This document shows, in pieces, positions 11,901 to 26,900 of a stretch of 64,000 nt of DNA (the stretch's first letter is position 1; each line of letters begins with the position of its first letter). Source of the DNA: Molanna angustata (lineage: Eukaryota > Arthropoda > Insecta > Trichoptera > Molannidae); assembly GCA_963576475.1 (NCBI GenBank), contig OY754970.1, positions 32,341,119-32,405,118 of the forward strand. The letters run 5' to 3'. Position numbers and translations under genes: made by a program. The notes beneath the pieces are model-generated. The model was not told the origin of the DNA and made no database searches. It saw nothing but the letters and a program-made list of their open reading frames with translations.

Positions 11901-14900
11901 TCTTCAACTCCGGCTCCAACTACTTCTTTCCTCAGTTGCCGCTCTCCAGCTAGAAGCTTATTATAGCTATGCCGCATCTCTCCTTATGTCGTCCTCCTAT
12001 CTCATTCTTGGTCTCCCAATTATTCTTCTACCACCTGGATGTTCAACCATGATTTTTTTTTTTGGATAGTTGATTGAAACGTATATTATTTTGTATACAT
12101 CGGTTTCTTAAACGGTATCATGTAGTACATTTTGTGACTGTCGCTGTGATATGTTTATGTTTATGCAGTGGCGTGCGAGGGGTCCTTCAGCTGGGTATGC
12201 CCAAAAAAACTATATCCTCTGCTTAGTCAACCTCCATATCCATTCACCTTATATTTTTTCTTTAACTCCTGTATTGCACTATGCACATAGAACCATGTAT
12301 ACGCATTGCGTTAAATTGTGCTAATGGCATAAATCTTACATTATAAAATACACAGATACACAACACATACAAACAAACTTTGTTCCTTTAGTCATGTATA
12401 TCGTATGCTCAAATGTGTGAGGGCATACTGCAATGAATATTAACGATAAAAGTAAAAAGAGATTTATAGTTTGTAGGGAAACAAATCGTGAACGATTGAG
12501 GTGTTCTGATATTTTAGCTACTGTGTTATCAAAGCTGTCAATGTTTCTTCTTGGGAAGCAATGTTGCAAACGTACACAGACACAGACGAATATAATTACA
12601 GACAAATTGAGTCTACAAAGGACAATTATTAAAATTTTAAGAAATTCATATCTTCGTTAATATTTGCGCTAAAAAAACTGTTTTATGATTCATTATACGT
12701 CCTTCAACTCGTTGATATATTAAAAAATCATACAAGATTTTTATTATTATTTTTTTTATAATCTTGAGAGTCATGTCAGGCATAGAGTCATGTATGACTT
12801 GAACGCGACTGTGTGTATGGTATTATATGAAAGATTGTGTCCTCTGTAAGACAAAACTATATTTTCACACTACTTCATTTTGATATCATATGTGTAAAAT
12901 AATTTAAATTAAGGCTGATTAGTTTTCCATAGACAACAGTCAATTTATACTATATGATTCCATATGTCAATAATTTGCAAACAACTTTTTTTATATAATT
13001 TATTTTTGTAAATAATATTTGTTCAAGGAACTTGACTCTCCGTTATAACGTCTGGTGGCAGAATGTTTTAAAATACTGTATTTAATAACATTATATTTAC
13101 ACAATGACATCATTTTAATAATTTTCAATGCCGTTTATGTCATCGTACAAAAAATAGACACTGATAACAGTAGGAATGCTTTTTTTCATAGAAATTCGTT
13201 TTATCACAAATGTCACAAAAGGGTTTTTTACACGAAAGGGAAAATTATTTTTATTTACTTAATTTGCATAATTTAGATTATATATTTTACGGTTAGAAGG
13301 CTGCTACTGTAGTCCCTTAAAACATATTTACCACAAGATTAAGATGTGAATTATTATTATTATCATTAGGCACCAACAGAGAATGAAAACGTCACTCACG
13401 ATCGTCAGTCGTGATGTAAGAAAACTTTTGGCACTATTCCAATTTTAATGTACAATGTAAATGATTCGTTACACTATTTTTTTTATAAACTGTATATTTA
13501 TGTGACTTAATTAATAAAAAAAAACAAATAAATACAATAAATGAACGTTTTTGTTAGAATTTAACGGAGTTTAAAATGAGTGCCTTTTAAAATAAATTAA
13601 ACATGCAATTTGCATTGATTTTCAAAAAAATTTGAAATGACATGTTGGCACAAGTAATTGTGGTCCTTCAGTTCGGGTAACAATTCGAGAGATCATTTTA
13701 GGAAAAGTCGTCTATAATAAAATATCAAAATCGATTGCTGATTCGAAGATGTCACTGAAAATTTGAACAAAATAATTGATATTTGTGAAGCTGCTCGGGG
13801 TGGTATTTTTAACATATATTATTTTTTGTGTTTAAATGTCATTAATTTTTTTGAAAATCAATACAAATTGTGTTTCATTATTTTTTAAAAGGCGCTCTTA
13901 TTGAAAGACCCTATACATAATATGGGTATAACAAGCTCAATTGCGGGGTCACCAATTATTCAGAGGTGGTTTTTACTTAGTTTCAAATTATACTTGTTAA
14001 TCAGAAGGTTTATTTTAAGGGTGTTCGATAATGAATATATAAATCTTAGTAAATAAATTCCTCTAAATATTTATTCATCTCAACATGCAAAGGAATGCTT
14101 TTGGTCATATGAATGAAAGAAATAACTTACTTTTTACTTCACGATTTATTCACATAGGTTTAAATCGTATATAACACATTTACTCTGGTGTACCACAAGG
14201 ATCACACCTGGGACCATTACTGTTTTCAATATACATCAATGACATTGAAAAATGTATCAAACATTCAAAAATACTACTCTTCGCTGATGACGCTAAAATA
14301 TACAAAGAAATAGAGGTGGTTGGTGACTGCGAGGGGCTACAACAGGATTTGGATAACTTACATAGATACTGCAAGCGGAACCAATTATTTTTGAACCCAG
14401 ACAAATGCAACAAAATATCTTACACGCGTAACCGTAATAAAATCTCATGATTATAAGATAAATGGTAAAAGTATTCAGAATGTAACAGAAATACGTGACC
14501 TTGGAATCATACTAGATGAGAGCCTCAGCTTCACTAAGCACATTGAGCATGTAAGCTCTCAAGCTTTTAGATTGCTAGGATTTATTATAAGGAATACAAA
14601 ACAATTTAAAAATCCTGTCTCTCTAATGATATTGTTCAATTCTTTAATTCGAAGTGGCCTGGAGTTAGGATCAACTATATGGAACCCCAACTATATAACA
14701 CATATTAGTGCCATTGAACGCATACAAAATAAATTCATAAAACAAGTCAATTACCGGAATAGATTGCATTTTGATAATTATCACCAAGCTCTACGACATT
14801 ATAAAATAAGTACCCTAGAAAATCGAAGATTAATTATTGATCTCTGTTACTTACATAAAATCTTGAATAATAATGTTGATAGTGCATACCTATTGAGCGT

Positions 14901-17900
14901 TTTGCCGTTCCATTGCCCGACCAGATAACAACGTGGCCCGCGCTTGTTCTACACCGAGTCATCGATAACGAATTACCACCAAAATTCATACATCAACTGA
15001 GTATGTAAGAGTTTTAATAGAAACTGTGTAGACTTGGACCCATTCGCTACGAGTCGAAACTGATTTAAGAGAAGACTGGCTGTAGTCTCAAATTTTGGAG
15101 CTACAACCTTTTAAAAGGTATGTCCCCGGTAAGATTGGTTGGGCATTTTGTTAGTTGTATTTTAACGTATGATTGTCACCCGAAATCGGGTAACTTCAAA
15201 ACTAAAATTCAATCACATTGTTGCAATTTATTAATGACGTATGTACATACACAAACTACTGACTGACTAACATAACAAAATAAAACATATAGGTACATAC
15301 GCACATGAATACAACCTGTACAAATCCACATTGGACACCTTCAAGTGGTTTCATTTGACAGCGGAACTCTTCCCTTTCCCCATTCTTCCCGTCTACTCCC
15401 TTCCTTTTCAAGGCAGCGATTTTGTATATATGTAGATACAATGTAATTGTTTCACTTGAATTATTATTTTGAAATTATATACCTATAACCTATGTTTAAT
15501 AGATGGATACAGGAATTGGCGTTGTAAACCATATTATGTTGTTTTTTTTTCATTGTAAATTATTTTATAGCTGTTGTATCCAATAAAATAAATAAAAATA
15601 AAAAAAAACATTGATTTAGAACAACATATAATGTACTTACAATGAAATGAGTTTCTGAATTAACGACTGATTAATAATGACTGACGCGTGCGTTATGACA
15701 CTAGAGGGAACAATGGCGGGCAAATGAAAAAACAAGTTTATATATTTTGATTGGTCGTTCTAGAAAGTTCGAATTTATGATTGTTGAACAACACAATTTT
15801 ACTAAATTGTTAACTTATTTTTGAAAATAAATACTATTTTGTGGGTTAGGTACTGTAATTAAATAAAGTTTATGGATTGGAGAATCCCTTTTTTTCAATC
15901 AACAATTTATTATTCATGATTGTGTTTCATATTCATTTGTTAAAAAAATCAGCCTATTCCCGTCCACTCCTGGACGAAGTCCTCCTCCATTTGTTTCCAT
16001 ACGACCTGTTCTGTGCAGTCAACATCCGGGAAGTGCCAGCATTTCTTTTAATATCAACCCTCCATCTCAGCTGTGGTCACCTATTTTTCTCTAAATTTAA
16101 TATTATTTTGAATAAAAAATAATACATAGGTTACTAATTTTTTGATGTATGATGTATCTTATATAAAAATTACTTTAATATTAACTGTTATTTAATTTAT
16201 TATCAAACGGATATATAAAATATATAATATTCGTTTTTAACTCTAAATTACATAATTATTTATCATAGGTACTTGAACTTGTACTAATACTTAAGTAGGT
16301 AATAATATTTTATTTACCTTGATAAACACGTTTAGATAATGTTTTATCACTTGTTACACTTGAACTTGCACTAAATAATTTGTATTCGTACTCTATTCGT
16401 GACTAAGAATTTTGATTTCTATAAAAGGAAAAACTTTTTTTATTTTCATTTTCACTTTATGTTCTCTTTATTTCTTTTTTCTTTTGCTATATTGTTTTCT
16501 ATGTATTTATATGTGTGTATGTGTATGTGCAGGTGTATACATATGTACCTATGTATGTGTATGTATGTATATATATATGTGTTTTTTTCTTTTTATTTTT
16601 TAACTTAAGATGATATATTTTTGTTTTGTACGTTTTTTTATGTAAATGGTTTTTTTTACCGTAAATAAATAAATAAATAGTAGGCAATAAATTTAATTTA
16701 AAATTCATTTTTTCTTCTACTTTACAGCTACTCTACAAGTTCTTGAAATTGCACCTTTAGTTATGAATCCTGCTTTATCCATCCTGTTTTCCTTATAAAA
16801 ATGGGTAAAGCCAATTATTGGTAGGAAACAGATGCAGTATCGGGCTCCATTTTGTTGTCATACCTAACAACAATTATTTTATGATATTATTCATCTTCAC
16901 GTATCGTCTCCTCTACGAAGGTTGGTGACCATCAGGTTACAGAGCCATGAAATTCTTCGTCGTTCTGCTCCTGTTCTCACTTGTGTCCTTTCCATGATTA
17001 CAGGCCAACTGCAGGAGTTGGTACTTTTCCCTCTTATTATAATATATGCACAAAGTATTGCATTTTTTTGTCTTTATATAGGCAAGCAACTCAAGATATT
17101 TTTACATTCGTTGAAGAACAGACTCGTTCCGAACTCTGTCTATCCAGTTTATTTTCAGATTTTTTTTTACATCCAGAGTTCAAATGATCGTATTCTTCTA
17201 TCTGTCGAATCAAGTCAGTGTCCAAGCTTCTCATATCATAATATATTAGTAGGTACTGGAAGCACAAAACATCCCCATACACACAAATACATTGTCACGA
17301 ATCTTATAGTATGCACTTTTCTACTTCATACTTCGTGTTAAATTGATGTAGAAAATTGCATTACTAGCAAGATGAGCACGTATGAGACAATGTATCAATG
17401 TTGATGGATGTGTCAAGGATGCGGTGTTCGGTTCTCACTGCCTACCCTGTGAGGAAGATAATAGTGAAGAGCAATAAAATACACTAACTTGTCTATAGAG
17501 TCACATAATATGTACAGTATCATTATGAAGTTGATCACTCAATTTTCCATACAGAAGCTTTTTTTACTTCTGTTATAAGTATATAAATTTTTCACAAAAA
17601 TATGAAATTTATTTCACATTGATATAACGAACGATATATTTAATTTCTTTAAAAGTTGACAATCCCTGAATGCATTTTTGAGAGTGTATTTTTATTTTAT
17701 TAAAGGTTCAAACATTATTAAAAAATCTCGATTTTCCAGACCATGAGAGCATTTTGAAATTTTTTACAGATGAAATCATTAACGGATATCTATGGAAAAC
17801 TGATCAGCTCCAAGTTTAAGGACTTTACATATATTATGATACCAATATGAAATCAATCGGACTTATAATTTCTGCTGCAGAGAGGACACAAAAAAAACAA

Positions 17901-20900
17901 CGTAAATGATGAATTCATAGAGAAGAAATTAAAAGTTATCTATGAAAAACTAATGATCTAAGAAGAAGCAGAGGCAAACCGAAAATGAGATGGCTGGACG
18001 ATGTGGAGGCTGATGTACGAGAGCTGGGCCTTACCAACTGGAAGAGAGCCGCAGAGTGCAGGGAGGAATGACGACGGATTCTGAAGGAAGCCAGGGCCCA
18101 CAACGGGCTATAGGGCCAATGATGATGATGATGATGAAAAACTAATCAGCTCTAGGTCTATGCACTTTACAGATATGATGTAAATATGAAGTTGATCGGA
18201 TAGTTTAGGCTGTAGAGAGTACACAAAAAGGATACGGCGTATGGCATACATACAGACATCACGACGAAACTCATAGTGTGCACTCTCTACATTATACCCG
18301 TTTAGAAATTAATGTAAAAAAAATACGCTTAAAAATTGTCTCTCATGTCTCTCGAAATCATGATTCTCCACTATTCCATAGTTTGGAGGGAAAAAATGTA
18401 ATGGTGTTTGATAAGTACATGTGACTCAGTCCTTATGCCGCATGCGTATGCTCCAATGACCACCGACCACTTGTTAAGAAACAACCAAACGCTTCAAAGC
18501 CAAATCAGCCAGCCGGGTTTAACTTCATAATATTGTTTGGCACCAACACAATCTTGTCTGCAGCATTCAGTTCTTTTATATCACGACGCATGGTGTATCT
18601 TAACCTCTAAACAATCATTATATTTTTTTGTTTTTGTTTCAATAATTTCGAAATTCAATACATTAGTGAAAAGTTGGTTATTGAATAGTGAAAATAAATG
18701 TTTATATTTTATTGATTTAATTACATAAATAGGTATTAAAACTTTCAATATGTCGTATATTTAATAATTAATCTATAATGTTATGGGTCAGTTAATGATG
18801 TCCGGTTAGTAAAACTGAAATCAAAATATTTAAAAAATGTTCAAAATTTTATTCAGTAGAACAAAATTTTGTTCAGTTTTCTGTCGTGAAATAAATAATA
18901 TTACCTATATTTGAAATGTGAATAGAATAGAAATGAGATTTATGTCTTTTATTTAGAAATGTAGTTTTCATTACAAAAATTTCAGTAGGTAGGTATATTA
19001 TATTAAAGAAAACAATACGCCGTGTTTTTTTTTAATTGGTGGTTTTTTATTGTGCATCGTACTTATGTATGTAAAAATGGAAAATAAATTATAGATTTGT
19101 CCTATTCATAGTACCTACTATATAATTTTATAAGACATTAACCATAAATTAACAATAAAATAAACATTTATAAATATATAATATTTCAATGTTTTCAATG
19201 CGAATCACCTTAGTATGTTTCAAAAAAGGGTAATTGAAAATACCGAAATTTATGTTACTCGAAAGAGCTGTTTTAATATTTTGGCATATGTAATCAAAGA
19301 GATAAATGAGCAGATGTCTGTGAAAAACTATAATCAAATTTTATGTAGGTACACTTTACCCATATGATAGTAATATGAAATCGATCATTATTCGATAATC
19401 GATAATAACAAATGTAATAAAATTTAAATCAACTTATTTGTATAGAAAAAGTTGTACCTGACCTGTGATATCTTATTGAATTAAATGTACTTAGTTCAAT
19501 TTTATTGATTTTTTGTGAAATAGATATATTTAATGTTTTAATACATCTATTTACTTACCTTAGATTCTGATGACAACTAGTAAGAAAAAATCACACTGAT
19601 TTTAAAATTTGTCATGATGAACATGATAGAATATTTTTCTTTTCTTCACAATTTACTTAAGTATCACCTGATATTTAAAGTAGAACCAAAATGTAAATGT
19701 AATAAACAGTTTTCATAGAATTAAGGAAACTTCTGATTTATTTTAAGCCACAGTCAATATTTATATACCAACAATGATAATAATAACTACTTAAGTCTTG
19801 TGCTGTTATCTGTTAATGTTTAATTTAACAAAACCAAAACATATTTCTCAAAATTCCTCATTTTTCATAAAAACTGTTCTGCATTTATGTAAATTAATAT
19901 AAGAAGGCTTTGACTGCTAAGTTCAATGTTCTACTAAGTGACTGCTAAGTTCAATGTTCTAGGAAAGAGCGCCCATCCTCAGTTGATAATCAATATTCTA
20001 TTCTTTCAAGGTTCAAGAAGGTGGTGAAGCAGAGAAAGCTGGTCTAAGACTTGGTGATATAATACTGAAGATCAACGGAATGGATACAGATATGTTGACT
20101 TTAGAGAAGGCACACGAAGTTATCAACGAAGCTGGAAACAGAATTGACATGGCAATTACAAAGTAAGTTGCAAATTATAAATAATATTAACTACATGCAT
20201 TCTACACAAATCAGAAAACCAGAAAAAATATTATAAAGATTCAAAGGGAAAAACATTTATTATAAAATATCGTCAACAATGTCCTGGGTTTAATTCCCAG
20301 GAATCTGAAAACACTGATTTTTTTAGAAGATTTGGAAGACAACAAACTTATTATTACATAAAAAATATTGACAGATTTGATATAATCATCCGTTGCCTAC
20401 ATATTGAAAACTAATCAGCTCTAAGAAAATGTACTTTTCACGTACCTACATAAGTATTAAGACGATTGAATTAATGTTTGAGCTGTTCAGGGAACCTATT
20501 TTCTACCATATTCACATATTATTCACATATTTTCTACCATACCCACCATATACATTCCATTTGCATACTATGTAATTTATATAGTTTGCAAACGGACACT
20601 TCTTGGTGGGATTTCATTATGACACAGAAATAAAACACTTATTGCTGTTTAATTAATATTCTTGTCGAGTTGTTGTAAAAAATACGCTTATAAATTTTCA
20701 AATGACAATTCTTCGCTATTTCATAGTTGTGAAACGGAATAAGGAATAAGTTGTAACCTATATTGTGTAAATTAATAAGTGTCTTCATTTATTTATTTAA
20801 TAAAGCTTATCAGGCAACTAACAGGTACTATGTGAAATATTAATCAAAGTTATGCTTTTTTTGTCCTTCATTATGTACGGGTCCTTATCTTTCGGCACTA

Positions 20901-23900
20901 AAATGTTATGTCCTGTATAAATTGTCAGTATCGTTTAGTCCCAACTTTTCTTTTCTGCATTCTTAGATTAGGTTTAAGTTTGTTTATAATAATAATAGCG
21001 ACTCGCATGAGCGAGTTGCTGTATTAATTGAATTATTTATTATTATAAATTTCATTTAGATTTTTTTTATAAATTTTCGCATTCAATATAAAATTTCACA
21101 GCTCATTTGACTTAATACTACGAGATGTCAACCAACCAGAGAGCCAACCGGAAACTTTGACTTACTAAACCGGAAACAGGTGAATGCGGATTGTAGACGC
21201 TAGTTAAATTGTCGGTGTTAGTAATTGGGCTTTATCTTCAACAAGTGGATAGTGGTCGTCATTTTTCTCTCTTGTTTTCTTGGAGTGCTAGCGCAATTTG
21301 CGCTACATGAAATTCTTGCCTTCTCATTATCTCCATACCATCTCTGCTCTGTCGGCTTTTTGTGAGGTTTTCTGATAAAGGGGATACTCCAAAGCATCCT
21401 CTTCTTAGCTCGCTATTTTGTTGTGAAAACATACAGTCTTAATCACAAGTAATACGATAGTTTAAAGTTCTCCATTTGAGGACCAATTAAATCGCTATGA
21501 ATTTTATCGAGCTGTCTCCCCGCCTGCCCACCTAAGCAAAAAATAAGAGTTAGTGTATGAATAAAATTTAATAAAAAGGATATTATATCAGTTTGTTTTG
21601 TTTGTTTATTGTTTGATACAATATGATGTTTGGTTCATGTGATGATCATGAAATAATATAATGCGGATATTCTCGTCATTCCTCAATAGGTACATGCCAC
21701 ACAGTACATATGTAGATATAGCCAAACCATTAGTTGGCAATAATATATACCCATTTCCATTTGGCAATCTGACAGAGCACTGTACTGTCTCAATAGGTTT
21801 ACAATTTCCTTTGCCAATATTCTTTCCTGTCTATTTCAATTGGCACAAAACAATTGTATTTTTTTATTTGAATCAGAATCTGCGTTTCATCATTGATACA
21901 TAAGGGACCCCTATAGTCATCATGACATAAAAAAAGTTTTTCAAATAAAGTATAAAAATCGTGAATATAATATATTGACAATAATGTAATTAAATTCTCA
22001 TGTGGTGTAAAATGATCATTAATTAATTGTATATTGCTATGTGTAATGAAGGCAAGACAGATTAAAAAAATCCGTAAGTAGTAATGAACGGATAGATTTT
22101 ATATTCGGGATAATAAGTAAGATTTGTATTAATTACTACTTTTCAATGTTAAATTATTATCAATATTACTCAACTGCCAAGTATCTGAGGATTTGTACTT
22201 AGCTTCTGTACACACTCAAAAATTTAGAATCGACTTTACCTGTTTACCTAATTCAGCAAAGAAAATCATTATTAGCTATTGGGGAATTCGATAGTGATTT
22301 TCTATATTTGATAATCATTGTTGATTGATTACTGCAAATACATTATCTTGATCAATTTTATTTCAGTCTGGAGGATCAGGAAGCCGAGGAGAAACTACGA
22401 CAGGAACTGGCCCAAGAAGAATACGAAGAAGAACAGCAAAGGGTCGACGTATCTCAACTGTCACTACGACCACCTCAGCCAGCTCCACGACCAGAGTTCG
22501 CACAACGACGATGCTGGCATCCGATAGTGCTAGACACAAGCCCACCACCCATCATTGAAGAAAAGACTGGTGACGAGGTGATGTTCTTAGATTTTTCTCT
22601 CTCTCTCGTTTCAATCTCGAGGATTGTTTAGCAGCAATACCTCATATCTTCTTTTCCATGCCTTCCTGTTCTGTGCGACCCTTTTCCGCTCCTCGTTAAA
22701 TGCTGAAGCCCATATCTTCACACAAACACAATTTAATAGATACTCCCGGCGAGGGCACCCCCTAGAATCCCCTCTATTCTTTTATGTAGGAAATTCCCTG
22801 TAGCATTTTGTTCCTTAATAATAGATGTTGTTAGAGGAGCAGTTATCACGCTGGGTTAATAATCCAATGGTCGCAAATTCAAATCCTGCCACGTCCGATG
22901 TCGACCTATAGCATATATGCTTAGTTTAGGGAATGTATCAGGATGTATATATGCTTGTTACAAGGGCAAATTCATTATTTTAAAAAAATATGGCATGTCG
23001 TTTTAGGTTGTTTCTGAGATATTTGTATTTTGATAAAAAAAACACCGTTCAAAGATTTTCTGAAAAATTAAGCACTTGAAATTGGTGTAAACAATGAAAT
23101 ATTCGAATGTACCTACTGTATGAATCACCGTCTCTTAAGCCGTTGAATTTTTTTTCTCAGCTTAAGAATAAGATGATCTATGCCTTATTATTCTGCATGT
23201 TTCTCTGTTTTGCGATGTTTAACCAAAGAATTGGGAATTTGACGAAATATCGTGTGGCACTCTTAATTGAAAAATCAGACATGGACTACTCCACCCCGGT
23301 TGTCAATAGCTGGACTAAGTATAAACAAAAATCCTACCCAAATTCCACATCTTTGTATCAAAATGTTTGTGAATGAAAGAATTACGAGTCTAGTTATCGA
23401 TTCACTTTCTTCCAATTTGAATAAACAGTAAATTTCATTCAATGGAGACTCAGTAGGGTCATGTTTAAATTCCTAGTAATATTTTCATTTAACAAATACA
23501 CTCTACACAGGTACCTAACATTTAGAGAGTGAATATGGAAAGAAATATTTTATAATAAATTGGAATTGCCTTACATTTCCCACTATGTTTTGTGATACCA
23601 ACATATATTGGTCAAATATAAAATGCAATGATAATCCATTTTGAACGAAGGTTTCTTTATTATTCCAGGAAGCACCACACAAGAAGATAGTGAGGAATCT
23701 CCGTCAAGCCATGGATATGAAAAAAATTAAGAATCCATCACCAGAGGTACTTATATTCTTTTTGTGCAACAAGTTTACAATCGGTGAAAAGAAACAAGAG
23801 GAGAAGATATGAAATTCCCATCTTGCTTGTAAGCATTTATATTTCACAGCATTCTCAATAAATTACCAAAGATTTTTATTATTTATATTACTTACCTATA

Positions 23901-26900
23901 ATAATTAACAATGTACATAATGTGAAATTATATGAATTATAATTATTTCATGTGGAATGAAATCCTTTTCATATGTATAATCGAATTTTGGATTATTGAA
24001 CAAATACCTACTTATCTATTGTAACACTATTGAAATATTTACAATATTTTTTCATAATATAAAATTGTTTTTATAAGTATTAAGATATATCAATGAAAAA
24101 TGAACATATACCTACTAATTGAAAAAGAAAATGTATGCACTAATAGTTGCATAAATTAAAATACAAATAAAACCATAGGAAAATTACTACATGTTGTGTG
24201 TAATAATCTGGATTTCACGAAAAAAAGAATATCAAATTTAAATCATTGTAAATATTCCAAAAAGTAATATTTTTGTTTATTGTATTGTTTGTAAGGAGTG
24301 TCTTAACTGTTTTGTAAATTTTTATGAATAAAAATTAATTTCAAATAATGAAATGTTTTTCCTTTTTAACCCGCAATGCTCTCTCCCTAAATAATATTTA
24401 AATAGAGAATGTTTTTGGTAGTGGCATGAATGCTATAATCTATTTAGAGAATGAAAACACATTTTTTCCGATAGACAATTTGATATTTTATGAAGGAAAA
24501 AGTAACTATCGACACAGGTGAATGTATCTTTCGATAAGAAAATAAAATTAAATTAGCATAAACCTACGAAAGACTTCTATATGTATATCATATTTATTTA
24601 ATTATTTATTAATTTATTTGAAAGTTTATTAGTTAATTTATTTATTTGTTAATTTGTTTATTTTTTTTTTAATAATTATTAATTTATTATTTTTATTTAT
24701 GTACTTATTTATTTATTAATTAATGTTTTTTTTTTATTGAATTGTATTTTTCAATTATTTTTTTTTATTATATTTTATATTTTTTTCTTTATTTATTACA
24801 GTATATGACGTTTCAAATCATTATTTTTTTACACGTTGACAAAAAAACAGGTAAATGATACATACATACAAATATATACCTTTTTAACTTATTACAATAA
24901 AAAGGGGAAATTTTAAAATAAATTATTAAATCTATGTCAGTATGATGACAGTATTTGAAGAATAATTTTGTAAGTATATGAATATATTTCAGTATCTATG
25001 CTTAGTTTTAGGGAATGTAATATGGATGTATATGTTTCAATGACATGTTCATTTAAAAAAATCAGTTTTCAAGTACTAGATTGTTACCTAATCTACATAC
25101 TAGAGTGATTATACTCTTCATGATTGTTTTTGCTGTACAGTGTTCTGAAAGAGTCAATGACATTCCCCTTATAATATATTTCTATCAAAAATAAATAAAA
25201 ATAATTGTAATATTAGAAACTGTCACTTCTTGATGCCTATATTATTATGAATTATAGGTATTTATAGTTGTAATTCGACTGACTTTATTGGCAAACACAT
25301 TCAGGGGGCAAGTCTGGTCAAGCGGCGAAATCACAACCCTCATGATTACCCATATCATGGATATAATTATCTTATAGAGTTGTATAATATCTCAATATAT
25401 TATAGAACTCCATAAAATGATAATTATATCTATGATATTGGTAATCATGATAGTTTTGATTCCATTGTTGGACGGGACTTGCCCCCCTGATGATACTCGT
25501 CGAAGAGCGAAATCGGCGAATGAACTCAAACTATGTATGTATATACTTTAAAAATCAGTATTAACTTTTGGCACTTGTAAATTGCAAGGACTCATCATAG
25601 GTGCTGCATCCAAATATTTTGATTGATTCATATTTTTATTGATTGTATAATGGATTTGAGTTTCACGACTTGTGAAGTAAAATTATAAAATAAATTAACA
25701 TTTATTTTGACAGAAACCACCAATAGCAAAGCCGCCTCCACCTCCAAATGATGATAATGTTGAAGATATTACAAATGAAGGTATTCAATTGTCTTTTCCT
25801 ACCATATTATTTTTACTCTCCACTACTATGGAATAGTGGAGAGTCATGATTTTGCAAAATTTAAGCGTATTTTTTTAATGAAATTATCAGATCGATCAAG
25901 CTCCGAACAGCACAGGAAAAGAAGTTGACATGAAATCGCGTCTTGGGTAGCTGACATGGCTCGAGAAAAAGAAGAAGTTATTCAAATAATTAGACAGGAT
26001 CTAAATTGACCTTTGAATGCATAGAAGCATTTATTAACTGCCACTATTAGTTTCATTGTTGATAGCCATATTTTACATTTATTGGCTTATATATTTTCGT
26101 CTTGAAATAAACTTTGATTCTTTTCGCCACAGAAGTAAGTATGGCCGACCAACTCCGCAGCATGAAACGACAATTGGAAGCACTGTCAGTGCTGCCAGCT
26201 GTTCTTCAGCAGTCTTTGTCCATCGTCAGTCAGAACCTTAGTAGGATGTTACCAAGTGAACAGGAACTGGAAACTGAAAACGAAGAAGTGGTGGAAAATG
26301 ATTTTGATGACGATGAGGTAGGTAAAAAACAACTGAATACATATTAAAAACAACATATTAAGAAATCTGCCTTAATTCCAGAATTAGTTACGTACATAAT
26401 AAATATAAATCCCAAAAAAGAAAAATATTACTAAAATAACAAATCAGAAATAAGTGAATATATAAAAAATACCATCGCAAAACAAAAAATGACTAAATAA
26501 AATAGAGCAAGGGAATAAATATAACCTTTTATTTATTTGTTCATCTTTCTGTACATAATATAAACAAATATACTATACACTGGCGGGCTTATTGCCATTA
26601 AGCAATTTCTTCCAAACAACCAGAATAAAATAAATCAAGAAGATAATCAAATAAACAATTCAAATTTATTTATTTATTATTCACCGCATAACAAAAAAAA
26701 AAACAATTTCCAATATTTTGAAATAAACAGGCACACCTGTTAGAAGAGCCAAGCACTGATGTTTAGTTTAGGAAATGTATGAGGATGTATAATATATACC
26801 TACTTGTTACAAGGACATTTTATATTTTTTAAAAAAATATCATATTATAGAAAATTGGATAAAATAATAAATTGTTCATTTATACCATCACGGCATATCC

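Noticed and set aside
12169..12230. DNA transposon terminus (CAGTGGCGTGCGAGGGG)
   Set aside because: It looks like a known style of transposon end, but no inverted partner or duplication was found.
14180..14413. Minus-strand gene
   Set aside because: The plus strand holds a recognisable RT core (FADD box); the minus frame is its shadow.
16399..16608. Small membrane protein
   Set aside because: Composition comes from T-runs and a TATG/TG microsatellite; no start context or conservation signal.
22363..22548. Minus-strand coding frame
   Set aside because: It is the antisense shadow of PDZ exon 3.
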